Shown here: one piece after another, positions 50,566 through 59,931 of the stretch
Layout: the number at the start of each line of letters is the position of its first letter
Numbering within the stretch: the stretch's first letter is position 1
Origin: Hominimerdicola alba
GTDB taxonomy: Bacteria; Bacillota; Clostridia; Oscillospirales; Ruminococcaceae
Direction of reading: 5' to 3'
DNA: 64,000 nucleotides
Assembly (NCBI RefSeq): GCF_900112155.1
Contig: NZ_FOKQ01000015.1
Coordinates: forward strand, 1-64,000
Position numbers and translations under genes: made by a program
Notes under the pieces: model-generated
What the model was told of the DNA's origin: nothing
Seen by the model: the letters and a program-made list of their open reading frames with translations, nothing else
The model's database searches: none

Positions 50566-50928
50566 ATGTACGAAGAATTTTCAGCATGGCTCGATGAAAA
50601 GCTGGAGAACGGTCTGCCCGATACCGCAGTGGCAGTTAATTTCAATATCTACGAGGAGGAAAACAACGGCTGGACTGTTCAGCTTATAGCCTCCGACAGA
50701 TTTGACGCTCAGGACGATGAATGGGCTTGCTTTGAAGTATATTCTACCGAAGAAGACCTTTACTACTGGGAAAAGGAATACAGCTGGGAGGAAGCTCACG
50801 AAGATGTCCGCGAGCTGATAACCGCTTATCTTGAAAAAGGAAAATTCGCAGATATGCTCAAAAACTTCCGCGCAGTAGGTTTCGGCTTTGTTGACGGCGA
50901 CCTTGAACTTGCCTACGTAAGGGAGTGA
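50566..50928 (+). CDS. acidic conserved hypothetical protein
   Basis: ATG 50566 follows GAAAGGAGA. The 120-residue acidic soluble protein (MYEEFSAWLDEKLENGLPDTAV...) has alternating beta and helix elements (VAVNFNIYEEENNGWTVQLIASDRFD, EVYSTEEDLYYW) and no signal. Such small acidic alpha-beta proteins include immunity proteins, but nothing specific is recognised. First gene of a three-gene run with the next two. Confidence 0.72.
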   Translation: MYEEFSAWLDEKLENGLPDTAVAVNFNIYEEENNGWTVQLIASDRFDAQDDEWACFEVYSTEEDLYYWEKEYSWEEAHEDVRELITAYLEKGKFADMLKNFRAVGFGFVDGDLELAYVRE

Positions 50929-50932
50929 TATC

Positions 50933-51427
50933 ATGAACGATCTTGATATTGTAATGCTGGTATGCCTTGCATTAGTTGCGGCGGCGTTGATCGTCACCGA
51001 TATCAGGGTAATAAAAGCTTGGAAAGCCGCAAAGGATAAAGTCACCCTTACGGAGATAGGCGATGTCCTCTGCATGATACTTTTTGCCGCAGGCGTTACC
51101 TGCTGTTATTCAGTGGATAATATGTCTCTGCCGGTATACGTGCTTTCGCTGATCGTCACACTGCTTTTCCTGCCCTGTGCTTTCACGATAATCACCCCCG
51201 ATGGCATTATCGTCCCCGAGATAAAAAAGGACTGTCTCCGCCCTGCTGCTGATTACAGCTATGATTATTTCCAGGGCAAGGTCATCAAGGAGACCCTGAA
51301 TATCTACTACAACAACGGCAGACCGCTGAAACTATATCTCGGCATAAAAAGCACAAAACTGATAACTATGCTGAACAACAATTATGAAAAGCACGGGTAC
51401 GAAAACCCCATGCTGAGGAGTGAATAA
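50933..51427 (+). CDS. membrane protein of unknown function
   Basis: The 164-residue protein has three hydrophobic segments (about 5-25, 44-62, 65-88) and then a cytosolic beta-rich domain (FTIITPDGIIVPEIKKDCLRPA ... YYNNGRPLKLYLGIKSTKLITMLNNNY). The layout of a helix bundle followed by a small beta domain resembles the array proteins in outline but the sequences do not match by eye. GGGAG precedes the ATG; the start is 4 bases after the previous stop. Confidence 0.75.
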   Translation: MNDLDIVMLVCLALVAAALIVTDIRVIKAWKAAKDKVTLTEIGDVLCMILFAAGVTCCYSVDNMSLPVYVLSLIVTLLFLPCAFTIITPDGIIVPEIKKDCLRPAADYSYDYFQGKVIKETLNIYYNNGRPLKLYLGIKSTKLITMLNNNYEKHGYENPMLRSE

Positions 51428-51428
51428 G

Positions 51429-51971
51429 ATGGAAATGTATAAACTTCTTGCCCTTGCAGACGACACCGACAAAACTTTTGACGGTCTGTTCAGCGGCGCG
51501 GGTCATATCGTGGGGATAGTGCTTGTCGTTACGGGACTACTTTTGCTGTACATAGCATTCAAAGTCGCCAAAGGGTACAGCTTCATTCCTACCCTTGGCA
51601 GTGAGACTGTCATCAAGGAAGATAACTATGTTGAGGGCACAGCCAAGGCAGTTGAAAAGAAAGTTACCAAAATGCCCGACCCCAACGGCGGCGAGGACAG
51701 AGAGTTCGTGGAGTGGAAGATAGTCTACACCGCGGACGGTGAAGAGTATTCTCAGGATATTCCTGATGACGGATATTCCGAGGGTGAAGAGATAAAGATC
51801 AAGTACGATCCTGCAAAGCCCTCAGCATATTATATCGCAGAGGAAAAAGAGGATACCGACGAAAGTGAAGACACATCCGATGAGGGCAAAAGCAAAATGA
51901 CAGGGCTTATCCTCGGAGTACTGGGTGTGCTGGTGATCCTCGGCGGCGTGGCACTTTATTTTAATTCGTGA
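51429..51971 (+). CDS. DUF3592-like membrane protein
   Basis: ATG 51429 follows GAGGAG; the GTG at 51420 overlaps that site. The 180-residue protein has a helix (about 25-45), the DUF3592 beta domain (EGTAKAVEKKVTKMPDPNGG ... IKIKYDPAKPSAYYIAEE), an acidic spacer and a C-terminal helix (GLILGVLGVLVILGGVALYF). Same family as the gene at 19496. Confidence 0.8.
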   Translation: MEMYKLLALADDTDKTFDGLFSGAGHIVGIVLVVTGLLLLYIAFKVAKGYSFIPTLGSETVIKEDNYVEGTAKAVEKKVTKMPDPNGGEDREFVEWKIVYTADGEEYSQDIPDDGYSEGEEIKIKYDPAKPSAYYIAEEKEDTDESEDTSDEGKSKMTGLILGVLGVLVILGGVALYFNS

Positions 51972-51989
51972 TCATAATCGTAAACCAGT

Positions 51990-52700
51990 GGTAAACTGCC
52001 AAGGAAGAGAGCTTTTGGTCAAGCTTTTCGCGAAAAGCTTGCGGAGAGCTCGAGAGGCAGAGCCTCTCGGTCAAGGCACCAAAGCGACGCGACAATAAAG
52101 CAGTAAATAGCACAGCAAACTACCCGCCCTGTCAAACAGGCGCGGCAATATCAAAAAATCGAGCGTGGACAATACAAATGTCCACGCTCTTTCTATGTGC
52201 GGAAAATATTGTCGCGCCGTCATCGGACAGCGATAGCGAATCCGATGACTCGCCCCGAGGAACGATGGGCGAAAACTCGCCAACTATCGCAAACAGCAAA
52301 CTCTCGACTATACTTGCAAAGTCCGATTTTAAGGGTGATAGCATCGTCGGAGAATAAACACAACAGAGTGCCGTCAGCTTATCGGAAGTACTGCGGTAGC
52401 CAAGGTCGCCCCTGACGGGGCGAGAAATCGGATTCGCTTTGCTGTCCGATTTCGGGCGCGGGCAATATTCACGCGGATAGTTTGTGCGGTGGCATACGTT
52501 TGCATACGCTCGTATCGTTTATTATTGCCCGCGCCCTATTTGGACGTTAGTTTGCTGTGCTATTACAGCACCATTGTCACGATGGTTTTGCACCTTGATG
52601 CGAGGGCTCTGCCCTTAACAGTCAGCTTTGCTGACTGTGGCTCCCCGCAAGCCTTTCGCGAAAGACTTGAGCCAAAGCTCTTTTCTTTGGCTATTTCCGC
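51990..52700. repeat. two inverted copies of a hairpin-rich repeat element
   Basis: No gene in 51972-52830. Left copy about 51998-52260 and right copy about 52406-52691 are similar when one is reverse-complemented. Matching blocks: palindromes at 52020-52041 and 52648-52669; the 15-mer TAGCACAGCAAACTA at 52108-52122, inverted at 52548-52562; GGCGCGGCAATA-type stems (52139-52151 with 52206-52218; 52454-52467 with 52523-52536); and ATCGGACAGC..AGCGAATCCGAT at 52222-52246, inverted at 52427-52450. Inside the left copy is an 11-bp hairpin at 52161-52189. The conserved stems suggest selection on structure or a mobile-element origin. Confidence 0.75.
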
Positions 52701-52751
52701 AAATTTACGGTTTCCAACCCTCACCAATTGTTAAAATTTTATCCGTAAGCA

Positions 52752-52780
52752 TTGACATTGAACCGCTATTGTTGTATAAT
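52752..52780 (+). promoter_or_regulatory. promoter of tpiA
   Basis: TTGACA (52752-52757), 17 bp, TATAAT (52775-52780), 50 bases before the ATG. Confidence 0.85.
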
Positions 52781-52830
52781 TGATGATGTAGGTTTTTATC
52801 TTATTTTTTCAATACAAAGGAGTAATTAAA

Positions 52831-53607
52831 ATGAAGAAATCCGTAAGAAAAGCTATCATTGCAGGCAACTGGAAAATGAACAAGACCCGTCCTGAGGCTA
52901 AGGAGCTTCTGGAAGCTATCAAGCCCCTCGTAGCAAACGCTGAGGGTAAGGTCGAGGTCATCGCGTGTGTACCTTTCACCAATCTGGAGACTGCTGTTAA
53001 TACTACCGCAGGTTCTAACGTAAAGGTAGGCGCTGAGAACGTTCACTTCGAGAAGAGCGGCGCTTTCACAGGTGAGATATCTGCTGATATGCTGACTGAG
53101 CTGGGCGTTGAGTACGTTGTTCTCGGTCACTCCGAGAGAAGACAGTACTTCGGCGAGACCGACGAGACTGTTAACAAGAGAACAAAGGCTGCTCTGGCTG
53201 CAGGTCTGAAGCCTATCGTTTGCGTTGGCGAGCTGCTCTGGGAGCGTGAGTGCAACATCACTGAGGAAGTTATCGCTCGTCAGATCAAGCTTGACCTCTT
53301 CGACGTTTCTGATGAGGACGTTAAGAAGACTGTTATCGCTTACGAGCCTGTTTGGGCTATCGGCACAGGCAAGACTGCTACTGCTGATCAGGCTGAGGAA
53401 GTTTGCGCATTCATCAGAGCTACACTTGCTAAGCTCTATGACGAGGCTACCGCTCAGGCAGTAACTATCCAGTACGGCGGATCCATGAACGCAGGCAACG
53501 CTGCTGAGCTGCTCAGCAAGGAGAACGTTGACGGCGGTCTTATCGGCGGCGCTTCCCTCAAGGCTGCTGACTTCAACACCATCGTACAGGCTGCAGTAAA
53601 CGGCTAA
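52831..53607 (+). CDS. tpiA: triosephosphate isomerase
   Basis: The 258-residue glycolytic enzyme has AGNWKMNKT (substrate loop), YVVLGHSERRQYFGET (catalytic His), AYEPVWAIGTGKTA (catalytic Glu and loop 6) and IQYGGSMNAGNAAELL. Strong use of preferred codons suggests high expression. AAAGGAG precedes the ATG. Followed by a terminator. Confidence 0.98.
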   Translation: MKKSVRKAIIAGNWKMNKTRPEAKELLEAIKPLVANAEGKVEVIACVPFTNLETAVNTTAGSNVKVGAENVHFEKSGAFTGEISADMLTELGVEYVVLGHSERRQYFGETDETVNKRTKAALAAGLKPIVCVGELLWERECNITEEVIARQIKLDLFDVSDEDVKKTVIAYEPVWAIGTGKTATADQAEEVCAFIRATLAKLYDEATAQAVTIQYGGSMNAGNAAELLSKENVDGGLIGGASLKAADFNTIVQAAVNG

Positions 53608-53631
53608 TATCTCTGATACAGTAAACACATC

Positions 53632-53661
53632 GGGGGGCGGGCGAGCCCGCTCCCTTTTTTC
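53632..53661 (+). terminator. terminator of tpiA
   Basis: GC-rich hairpin (GGGCGGGC/GCCCGCTCCC region 53635-53654) followed by T6. Confidence 0.75.
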
Positions 53662-53754
53662 ATAGAGTAATTGGGGAATTTGGGGAAATTCTTGCAACAA
53701 GTATATTCAGCGGTAAATATCCGCCGTTTGATATTATTCATGAGGTGTGTAAAA

Positions 53755-54249
53755 ATGAAAAGAAGCAGGCTGCTGCGCAGACTTATGACTCTTTCGGTAG
53801 TATCCGAAGTCATCTATATGTTTTTTATAACTGTACTGTTGATCTTTCGTCCCGCATTTTATGACGATGCACTGATAAAATTCTATAATATAGATATCAG
53901 CGAAGTCCCCGCAAACAATCCCGACATGACACTTGCTGCCGTACTTCTGGGCGGCGTTATACTCTACTTTATATTCTGGTTCTTGCTTAAACTGATGATG
54001 GATAAGGATATGGACCCGAAGCTTATCGGCGTACTGTCCTTCCTTATGCTTCCTGCATCTACCATTGTTTCAAGACTGCTGTTCTCAAAATCGGTGAGAT
54101 CGGCGGCTGAACTTGGCGCTGATGTCAAAGCCTTTACCCAGGCACATTTCCGCATTATGGAATACTGCGGCTGGGCGAACCTTGCGGCATTTATCTTCAT
54201 GCTGATGGCTTATGCCGTTTGCAGACAGAGATTCTCCGATCTCGACTGA
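53755..54249 (+). CDS. small polytopic membrane protein
   Basis: ATG 53755 after GAGGTG. The 164-residue protein has four predicted membrane helices (about 13-33, 58-80, 88-106, 135-160), a positive N-terminus and no recognised family. It lies between tpiA and gpmI but is separated from tpiA by a terminator. Function unknown. Confidence 0.75.
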   Translation: MKRSRLLRRLMTLSVVSEVIYMFFITVLLIFRPAFYDDALIKFYNIDISEVPANNPDMTLAAVLLGGVILYFIFWFLLKLMMDKDMDPKLIGVLSFLMLPASTIVSRLLFSKSVRSAAELGADVKAFTQAHFRIMEYCGWANLAAFIFMLMAYAVCRQRFSDLD

Positions 54250-54325
54250 GCAAGCAGATATTGATACGGTAATAAATCATAAGGTTTATTATACAAACAT
54301 CTAAAATAGAAAGGACGTATTTATT

Positions 54326-55900
54326 ATGTCTAACAAAAAAATCGTTCTCGTTGTAATGGATGGCATCGGCATCTCCGTTACACATCTCGGTGACGCTGTT
54401 ACCGAGGCTAACACTCCCACACTGGACAGACTGAGAAAAGAGTGCCCCTACACCACTCTGAAGGCTCACGGCAGTGCAGTTGGTCTGCCTACCGATGACG
54501 ATATGGGTAACTCTGAGGTTGGTCACAACGCACTGGGCTGCGGTCAGATCTATTCTCAGGGTGCTAAGCTCGTTAACGAGTCTATCGAGAGCGGCAAGAT
54601 GTTCGCTTCCGCTACATGGACCGAGCTGGTAAACAACGTTAAGACAAAGAACAGCACTCTGCACTTCATCGGTCTGCTGTCTGACGGTAACGTTCACTCC
54701 AACATCTCCCACCTGAAGAAGATGATCGCTAAGGCTAAGGAGCAGGGTGCTGCTAAGGTAAGAGTACACGTACTCCTGGACGGCAGAGATGTTCCCGCTA
54801 CCAGCGCTCCCCTTTATATCGAAGATCTTGAAAAGTGCATGGCTGAGCTGAATGACGCTACATTCGATGCTAAGATCGCTTCCGGCGGAGGAAGAATGAA
54901 GGTCACCATGGACAGATATCAGGCTGACTGGGATATGGTAAAGCTTGGCTGGGAAACTCACGTAAAGGGCGAAGGCAGACAGTTTGCAAACGCTCTTGAA
55001 GCTGTTGAGACTCTCAGAAACGAGACAGGCGCTATCGACCAGGATCTTCCTGCATTCGTTATCGCTGAGAACGGCGCACCCGTTGGCAAGATCGTTGACG
55101 GCGACAGCGTTATCCTCTTCAACTTCCGCGGCGACAGAGCTATCGAGCTTTCTATGGCATTCGACGCAGGCGACGAGTTCAACTACTTCGACAGAGGCGT
55201 TAAGCCTGATGTTATCTATGCAGGTATGCTGGAATATGACGGCGACCTCCACATCCCCAACAAGTACCTCGTAAATCCTCCCGAGATCAAGGATACCATG
55301 AGCGAAGTTCTGGAGAAGGCAGGTCTGAAGTCCTACGCTGTATCCGAGACCCAGAAGTACGGTCACGTTACATATTTCTGGAACGGCAACAGAAGTGAAA
55401 AGTTCGCTTCCGAGGTTTGGAAAGAGATTCCTTCCGATAAGGTTTCTTTCGACCAGAGACCCTGGATGAAGTCCGCTGAGATAACCGATGACCTCATCGA
55501 AGCTATCAAGAGCGAGAAGTATGACTTCATCAGATGCAATTTCCCTAACGGCGACATGGTTGGTCACACAGGTTCTATGGACGCTACCATCATCGGTGTT
55601 GAGTCCGTTGACTTGGGTCTGACAAGACTGCTGAAGGTTTGCGAAGAGTACGGCTACACTGTTCTCATCACAGCTGACCACGGCAACGCTGACGAGATGC
55701 TGGAGAAGAATAAGAAGGGTGAGATCAACGTAAGAACAGCTCACTCCCTGAACCGTGTTCCTTTCTTCATCGTAAGCAAGGATAAGTACGAGATCAAGGA
55801 CGCTGACAGCGAGAAGTACGGTCTTGCAAACGTTGCTCCTACCGTTCTCAAGATATTCGGTATCGAAGCTCCTGCTTGCTGGGAAGATTCAATGATCTAA
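54326..55900 (+). CDS. gpmI: 2,3-bisphosphoglycerate-independent phosphoglycerate mutase
   Basis: The 524-residue enzyme of the alkaline phosphatase superfamily has VVMDGIG (metal Asp), GNSEVGHNALGCGQIYSQG (phospho-serine), LLDGRDVPATSA, FNFRGDRAIELS, NGDMVGHTG and TADHGNADEM (metal ligands). It interconverts 3- and 2-phosphoglycerate with Mn2+. AGAAAGGA precedes the ATG. A good promoter was not found just upstream, so it may be read from the gene before it. Confidence 0.98.
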   Translation: MSNKKIVLVVMDGIGISVTHLGDAVTEANTPTLDRLRKECPYTTLKAHGSAVGLPTDDDMGNSEVGHNALGCGQIYSQGAKLVNESIESGKMFASATWTELVNNVKTKNSTLHFIGLLSDGNVHSNISHLKKMIAKAKEQGAAKVRVHVLLDGRDVPATSAPLYIEDLEKCMAELNDATFDAKIASGGGRMKVTMDRYQADWDMVKLGWETHVKGEGRQFANALEAVETLRNETGAIDQDLPAFVIAENGAPVGKIVDGDSVILFNFRGDRAIELSMAFDAGDEFNYFDRGVKPDVIYAGMLEYDGDLHIPNKYLVNPPEIKDTMSEVLEKAGLKSYAVSETQKYGHVTYFWNGNRSEKFASEVWKEIPSDKVSFDQRPWMKSAEITDDLIEAIKSEKYDFIRCNFPNGDMVGHTGSMDATIIGVESVDLGLTRLLKVCEEYGYTVLITADHGNADEMLEKNKKGEINVRTAHSLNRVPFFIVSKDKYEIKDADSEKYGLANVAPTVLKIFGIEAPACWEDSMI

Positions 55901-55911
55901 TTTAAACATTG

Positions 55912-55944
55912 ATCGGTGAGTACATGGTACTCACCGATTTTTTA
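55912..55944 (+). terminator. terminator of gpmI
   Basis: Perfect 12-bp stem ATCGGTGAGTAC/GTACTCACCGAT (55912-55923 with 55927-55938), 3-base loop, T6 run. Confidence 0.9.
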
Positions 55945-55988
55945 TTGCCTCATACAATGATCTATCACAAGGAGTGCGAGTTTTTATT

Positions 55989-56198
55989 GAGGAGGACCCT
56001 TTTTCAAAAGGTTCCTCCTCAAACTCCTTCCCCGAAAATTTTTAACTCTTTTTGGCAGGGGGCAGTTATCTTTATAAAGTTAAAATTGTAAGATTACTAA
56101 CCAAACTTTCGGAAAATAGCTGCCCCCTGCCAAAAAGAAATGAAAGTCTTTCGAAAGGGGTCTGGGGAATAACCTTTCTTCAGAAAGGTTTTCCCCAG
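55989..56198. repeat. inverted pair of hairpin elements between gpmI and rplQ
   Basis: A perfect 18-bp inverted repeat (56048-56065 with 56120-56137, CTTTTTGGCAGGGGGCAG) joins two arms. Each arm ends in a strong hairpin: GAGGAGGA..TCCTCCTC at 55989-56020 and CTGGGGAA..TTCCCCAG at 56162-56198. Both hairpins share a CCTTTTTC/GAAAGG-type inside. No gene lies in 55945-56240. Probably a repeated element that also blocks read-through between convergent operons. Confidence 0.7.
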
Positions 56199-56240
56199 CA
56201 GAATCCGCTGTACATTGGATAAATTATTATTTACAGCAAT

Positions 56241-56271
56241 AAAAAAGACCGCACCTTGAGGTACGGTCTTT
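56241..56271 (-). terminator. terminator of the ribosomal operon
   Basis: Stem AAAGACCG..CGGTCTTT (56264-56271 with 56244-56251 on the minus strand, extended inside by ACC/GGT) followed by T6; 13 bases after rplQ. Confidence 0.85.
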
Positions 56272-56283
56272 ATGGTTAGTATA

Positions 56284-56625
56284 TTAAACCAGCTGTATGA
56301 TAGCCATTTCAGCAGCGTCACCGCGGCGGGGTCCGATCTTGATGATCTTGGTGTAACCGCCCTTACGGTCTGCGTAGTTAGGTGCTATCTCATCAAAGAG
56401 CTTCTTAGCGACAGCTTCCTTAGTTACATAAGCGAATACCTGTCTCTTGGAATGGAGATCGCCTGCCTTACCGAGAGTTATCATCTTCTCGGCCATAGCA
56501 GCAACTTCCTTAGCTCTGGTTACAGTTGTTTCAATCTTACCGTTTTCCAGAAGGAAAGTAACCATAGCTCTCAGCATAGCTTTTCTCTGGTCACTGGTCC
56601 TTCCCAGCTTTCTTGTGCCTGGCAT
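56284..56625 (-). CDS. rplQ: 50S ribosomal protein L17
   Basis: The 113-residue protein starts [21 protein letters not shown] and ends with [16 protein letters not shown], full length for the family. It binds 23S rRNA. Last gene of the operon, 18 bases after rpoA. Confidence 0.98.
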   Translation of the reverse strand: MPGTRKLGRTSDQRKAMLRAMVTFLLENGKIETTVTRAKEVAAMAEKMITLGKAGDLHSKRQVFAYVTKEAVAKKLFDEIAPNYADRKGGYTKIIKIGPRRGDAAEMAIIQLV

Positions 56626-56643
56626 AGATTTTCACTCCTTACA

Positions 56644-57603
56644 TTAATTATCTTCCTCAGAATTGAGCTCATAGCCCAGTGAATGAAGCTTCTCACGAAC
56701 CTCGTCGAATGACTTCTTACCGAGGTTACGAACCTTCATCATTTCTTCTGCTGACTTTTCGATCAAATCGTTGACTGTGTTGATGCCTGCGCGCTTCAGA
56801 CAGTTGAATGAACGCACGGATAAGTCAAGTTCCTCAATGGTCATCTCAAGGATCTTTTCTTTGCCCTGATCATCCTTTTCAACAATAAGTTCCACAACGT
56901 TGGTCTCTTCGGAGAGATCAACGAAAGGATTAAGATGCTCGTTGAGGAGTTTGGCTGCCATTGAAACAGCTTCCTTGGCAGATATAGTACCGTCAGTCCA
57001 TACCTCCAGCGTGAGCTTGTCAAAGTCGGTAATGTGTCCTACACGGGTATTATCAACAGTGTAGTTTACCTTTAATACCGGCGAATAGATACTGTCTACA
57101 GCAATGATGCCGATGGGTGCATTCTGCATAAGAGACTTGTTCTTCTCAGCAGAAACGTAGCCTCTGCCGCGGTCGATAGTGATCTCCATATACAGTTTAG
57201 CGCCTGCGCCCAGTGTTGCGATGTGCATATCGGGAACCAGGATATCTACTTCGGAATCAGCCTTGATGTCGCCTGCGGTAACAACGCATTCGCCTTCAGC
57301 TTCAATGTAGATAGTCTTGGGACCCTCACCGTAAAGCTTTGCAGTCAGACCCTTGAGGTTAAGGATTATCTCAGTGACATCTTCCTTAACACCGGGTATT
57401 GTTGAGAGTTCGTGGTGTACACCGTCGATCTTTACAGAAGTAACAGCTACACCGGGTAAAGAGGAGAGCAGTACACGTCTCAGACTGTTTCCGAGAGTTA
57501 TACCATAGCCGCGCTCCAGAGGCTCGAGAATAAACTTGCCGTATGTTCCGTTGCTTTTGAGCTCAGGCGTTTCGATCTTTGGCTTTTCTATCTTTTCAAG
57601 CAT
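56644..57603 (-). CDS. rpoA: RNA polymerase subunit alpha
   Basis: ATG 57603 follows AGGAGGG by 6 bases; a TTG further up is rejected. The 319-residue protein has the N-terminal dimerisation domain ([25 protein letters not shown]) and the C-terminal DNA/activator domain ([23 protein letters not shown]). Confidence 0.98.
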   Translation of the reverse strand: MLEKIEKPKIETPELKSNGTYGKFILEPLERGYGITLGNSLRRVLLSSLPGVAVTSVKIDGVHHELSTIPGVKEDVTEIILNLKGLTAKLYGEGPKTIYIEAEGECVVTAGDIKADSEVDILVPDMHIATLGAGAKLYMEITIDRGRGYVSAEKNKSLMQNAPIGIIAVDSIYSPVLKVNYTVDNTRVGHITDFDKLTLEVWTDGTISAKEAVSMAAKLLNEHLNPFVDLSEETNVVELIVEKDDQGKEKILEMTIEELDLSVRSFNCLKRAGINTVNDLIEKSAEEMMKVRNLGKKSFDEVREKLHSLGYELNSEEDN

Positions 57604-57720
57604 TAGTAACCCTCCTGTATTCAAACATGAATTGTAATGTGTCCGAAAGTTCCAGATTTCATGCAGTTTCTGCGGGGCTGTACCATAAACAGGTACAGCG
57701 CACCGAGAACCTTACACTTA

Positions 57721-58317
57721 TTACTTGGAATACAGCTCTACGATCAGGTGTTCCTCGATCTCGTAATCGAGGTCTTCCTTAACAGGCATACGAACTACCT
57801 TAGCAGTCTGGTTCTCCTTGTCCATATCGAGCCAAGTAGGAACTACTCTGCCAGCAGTAGTCTCGATGATCTGCTTGAACTTGGGGCTCTTCTTGCTGTT
57901 CTCCTTCAGGGAGATAACGTCGCCGGCCTTGATCCTGTAAGAGGGGATATCAACTCTCTTACCATTTACGAGGAAGTGACCGTGAACGACCAGCTGTCTA
58001 GCCTCACGTCTGGTCATAGACAGACCCATTCTGAAAACAACACTGTCGAGTCTGGACTCGAGTATTGTCAGCAGATTAGTACCTGCCTGACCTTCCATCT
58101 TCTGAGCGATCTCAAAATAGTGATGGAACTGCTTCTCCAGTACGCCGTAGATGAATCTCAGCTTCTGCTTTTCCTTCAGCTGAAGACCGTACTCGGATAC
58201 CTTCTTACGCTTGTTAGCGTTGGGGTCACGCTTAGTTTCCTTAGCAACGCCCATAACCATGGGGCTGATGCCAAGATACTTACATCTCTTGAGTATTGGT
58301 TCTCTGTTTACTGCCAT
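57721..58317 (-). CDS. rpsD: 30S ribosomal protein S4
   Basis: 198 residues, MAVNREPILKRCKYLGI at the start and an S4 RNA-binding domain (SRLDSVVFRMGLSMTRREARQLVVHGHFLVNGKRVDIPSYRIKAGD). The four zinc-type cysteines of some S4 proteins are absent. The 117-base gap to rpoA contains a hairpin GCTGTACC/GGTACAGC (57676-57699 region). Confidence 0.97.
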   Translation of the reverse strand: MAVNREPILKRCKYLGISPMVMGVAKETKRDPNANKRKKVSEYGLQLKEKQKLRFIYGVLEKQFHHYFEIAQKMEGQAGTNLLTILESRLDSVVFRMGLSMTRREARQLVVHGHFLVNGKRVDIPSYRIKAGDVISLKENSKKSPKFKQIIETTAGRVVPTWLDMDKENQTAKVVRMPVKEDLDYEIEEHLIVELYSK

Positions 58318-58419
58318 TTTAATGACCTCCGTTTTCTAATTTGATATCGGGCTTTAAGTCTTATGCCTATGCTGCTTTACCCGACTTTGAGTTAAACTGC
58401 AAACTCAAATAACTTATGA

Positions 58420-58818
58420 TTACACTCTTCTTCTCTTGGGGGGACGGCAACCGTTGTGAGGGATAGGAGTAACGTCCTTGATAAGTCTTACTTCCAGCTC
58501 CTCTGACTGCAGCGCTCTGATAGCAGCTTCTCTGCCTGCGCCGGGTCCCTTAACGAATACCTCAACGACCTTCAGACCGTGCTCCTTAGCAGCTCTTGCA
58601 GCAGTCTCTGCGGCTGTCTGAGCAGCGAAGGGAGTAGACTTCTTGGAGCCTCTGAAACCGAGTCCGCCTGCGGAAGCCCAAGAAATTGCGTTGCCCTGCA
58701 TATCAGTGATGGTAACGATGGTGTTGTTGAATGTGGACTGGATATGAACCTGTCCCTGTTCAATGTTCTTTCTTTCACGACGGCGACGTACAGTCGTCTT
58801 CTTCTTAGCCTGAGCCAT
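58420..58818 (-). CDS. rpsK: 30S ribosomal protein S11
   Basis: 132 residues with a basic N-terminus ([14 protein letters not shown]) and the S11 core [28 protein letters not shown] ... ending [12 protein letters not shown]. Located between rpsM and rpsD. Confidence 0.98.
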   Translation of the reverse strand: MAQAKKKTTVRRRRERKNIEQGQVHIQSTFNNTIVTITDMQGNAISWASAGGLGFRGSKKSTPFAAQTAAETAARAAKEHGLKVVEVFVKGPGAGREAAIRALQSEELEVRLIKDVTPIPHNGCRPPKRRRV

Positions 58819-58833
58819 GCTTCATACCCTCCC

Positions 58834-59202
58834 TTACTTCTTCTTGTTAGCGATGGTCTTAACAGGACCCTTACGAGTTCTAGCGTTCGTCTTGGTTCTC
58901 TGTCCTCTAACGGGCAGGCCCTTTCTGTGACGAAGGCCTCTGTAGCAACCGATCTCTGTCAGTCTCTTGATGTTCAGAGCAACTGTTCTTCTCAGGTCGC
59001 CCTCAACAGTCAGGTTGTGATCTATATACTCACGAAGCTTAGCTACGTCATCCTCAGACATATCCTTAACTCTTACGTCGGGATCAACGCCTGTTTCCTT
59101 GATGATCTTAGTAGCAGTCTTCTGACCAATGCCGTAAACGTAGGTAAGAGCGACTTCAATTCTCTTATCTCTGGGCAGGTCTATACCAGCAATACGAGCC
59201 AT
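58834..59202 (-). CDS. rpsM: 30S ribosomal protein S13
   Basis: 122 residues, [26 protein letters not shown], ending in the basic tail [31 protein letters not shown] precedes the ATG. Confidence 0.98.
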   Translation of the reverse strand: MARIAGIDLPRDKRIEVALTYVYGIGQKTATKIIKETGVDPDVRVKDMSEDDVAKLREYIDHNLTVEGDLRRTVALNIKRLTEIGCYRGLRHRKGLPVRGQRTKTNARTRKGPVKTIANKKK

Positions 59203-59231
59203 TATTTAGCTGCACCTCCATTATTGGTTTG

Positions 59232-59345
59232 TTAGCCCTGACGCTGCTTGTGCTTAGGATTCTGGCAGATAACCATGATCTTGCCTTTCCTCTTGATGAT
59301 CTTGCACTTTTCGCAGATAGGCTTAACTGAAGGTCTTACTTTCAT
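59232..59345 (-). CDS. rpmJ: 50S ribosomal protein L36
   Basis: Read directly from the sequence: [20 protein letters not shown] ... ending HKQRQG, 37 residues, with the zinc ligands C11, C14, C27 and H32. GGAGGTATTTCA precedes the ATG. Standard position between infA and rpsM. Confidence 0.96.
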   Translation of the reverse strand: MKVRPSVKPICEKCKIIKRKGKIMVICQNPKHKQRQG

Positions 59346-59422
59346 TGAAATACCTCCTTCGATTATCCGAGCCTCTCGGCTCTCATACGTATAAGGGAAA
59401 GCCGTTGCAGCAACCGCTTTGC

Positions 59423-59641
59423 TTACTTAGCTCTCCAGGTTATTCTTCCCTTTGTCAAGTCATAAGGCGACATCTCGACTGTGACCTTATCACCGGGCAC
59501 GATACGAATGTAATTCATACGCAGCTTACCCGAAATATGAGCAAGAATTTTATGACCGTTTGTGAGTTCAACTTGGAAAGTCGCATTAGGCAGTGCCTCA
59601 ACGACCGTTCCCTCAACTTCAAGTACATCTTCTTTCGACAT
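59423..59641 (-). CDS. infA: translation initiation factor IF-1
   Basis: 72-residue S1/OB-fold protein ([47 protein letters not shown]). GGGGAGG precedes the ATG. Confidence 0.98.
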   Translation of the reverse strand: MSKEDVLEVEGTVVEALPNATFQVELTNGHKILAHISGKLRMNYIRIVPGDKVTVEMSPYDLTKGRITWRAK

Positions 59642-59658
59642 TAAAAAACCTCCCCACT

Positions 59659-59931
59659 CTAAGGTCTTGTCTGCTGCCGATCGGTATGGGTCAGGTACCG
59701 AAAGATCAGCCGTCTTAACTTCTTGTCAGTCAGATCACCCGTATATAACGGTGCGTCCGCAGGTGAAATGTGCTTTATGTTTTTCTTCTTCGGACTGCCG
59801 ACTTTTCGGTGTCTGCCGTCCGCGATATACACAAAGCCGCCGTCTACTCCCACTGCAACAAAGCAGGAGCCTTTCTCACGGCCTGCCAGCGCCCAAACCA
59901 GTGAACCGACCTGTATAACACAATCTGTCAT
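59659..59931 (-). CDS. KOW-domain RNA-binding protein
   Basis: ATG 59931 overlaps the map stop (TGATG); a GTG at 59934 is also possible. About 90 residues, with a KOW-type start ([50 protein letters not shown]). A small ribosome-associated KOW protein is typically found in this place in Clostridia; exact role unknown. Confidence 0.85.
   Translation of the reverse strand: MTDCVIQVGSLVWALAGREKGSCFVAVGVDGGFVYIADGRHRKVGSPKKKNIKHISPADAPLYTGDLTDKKLRRLIFRYLTHTDRQQTRP

Noticed and set aside
50346-50645. 99-codon minus-strand open frame over the parS-like site
   Set aside because: It is mostly antisense to the gene at 50566 and has no coding features; the palindrome explains the region better.
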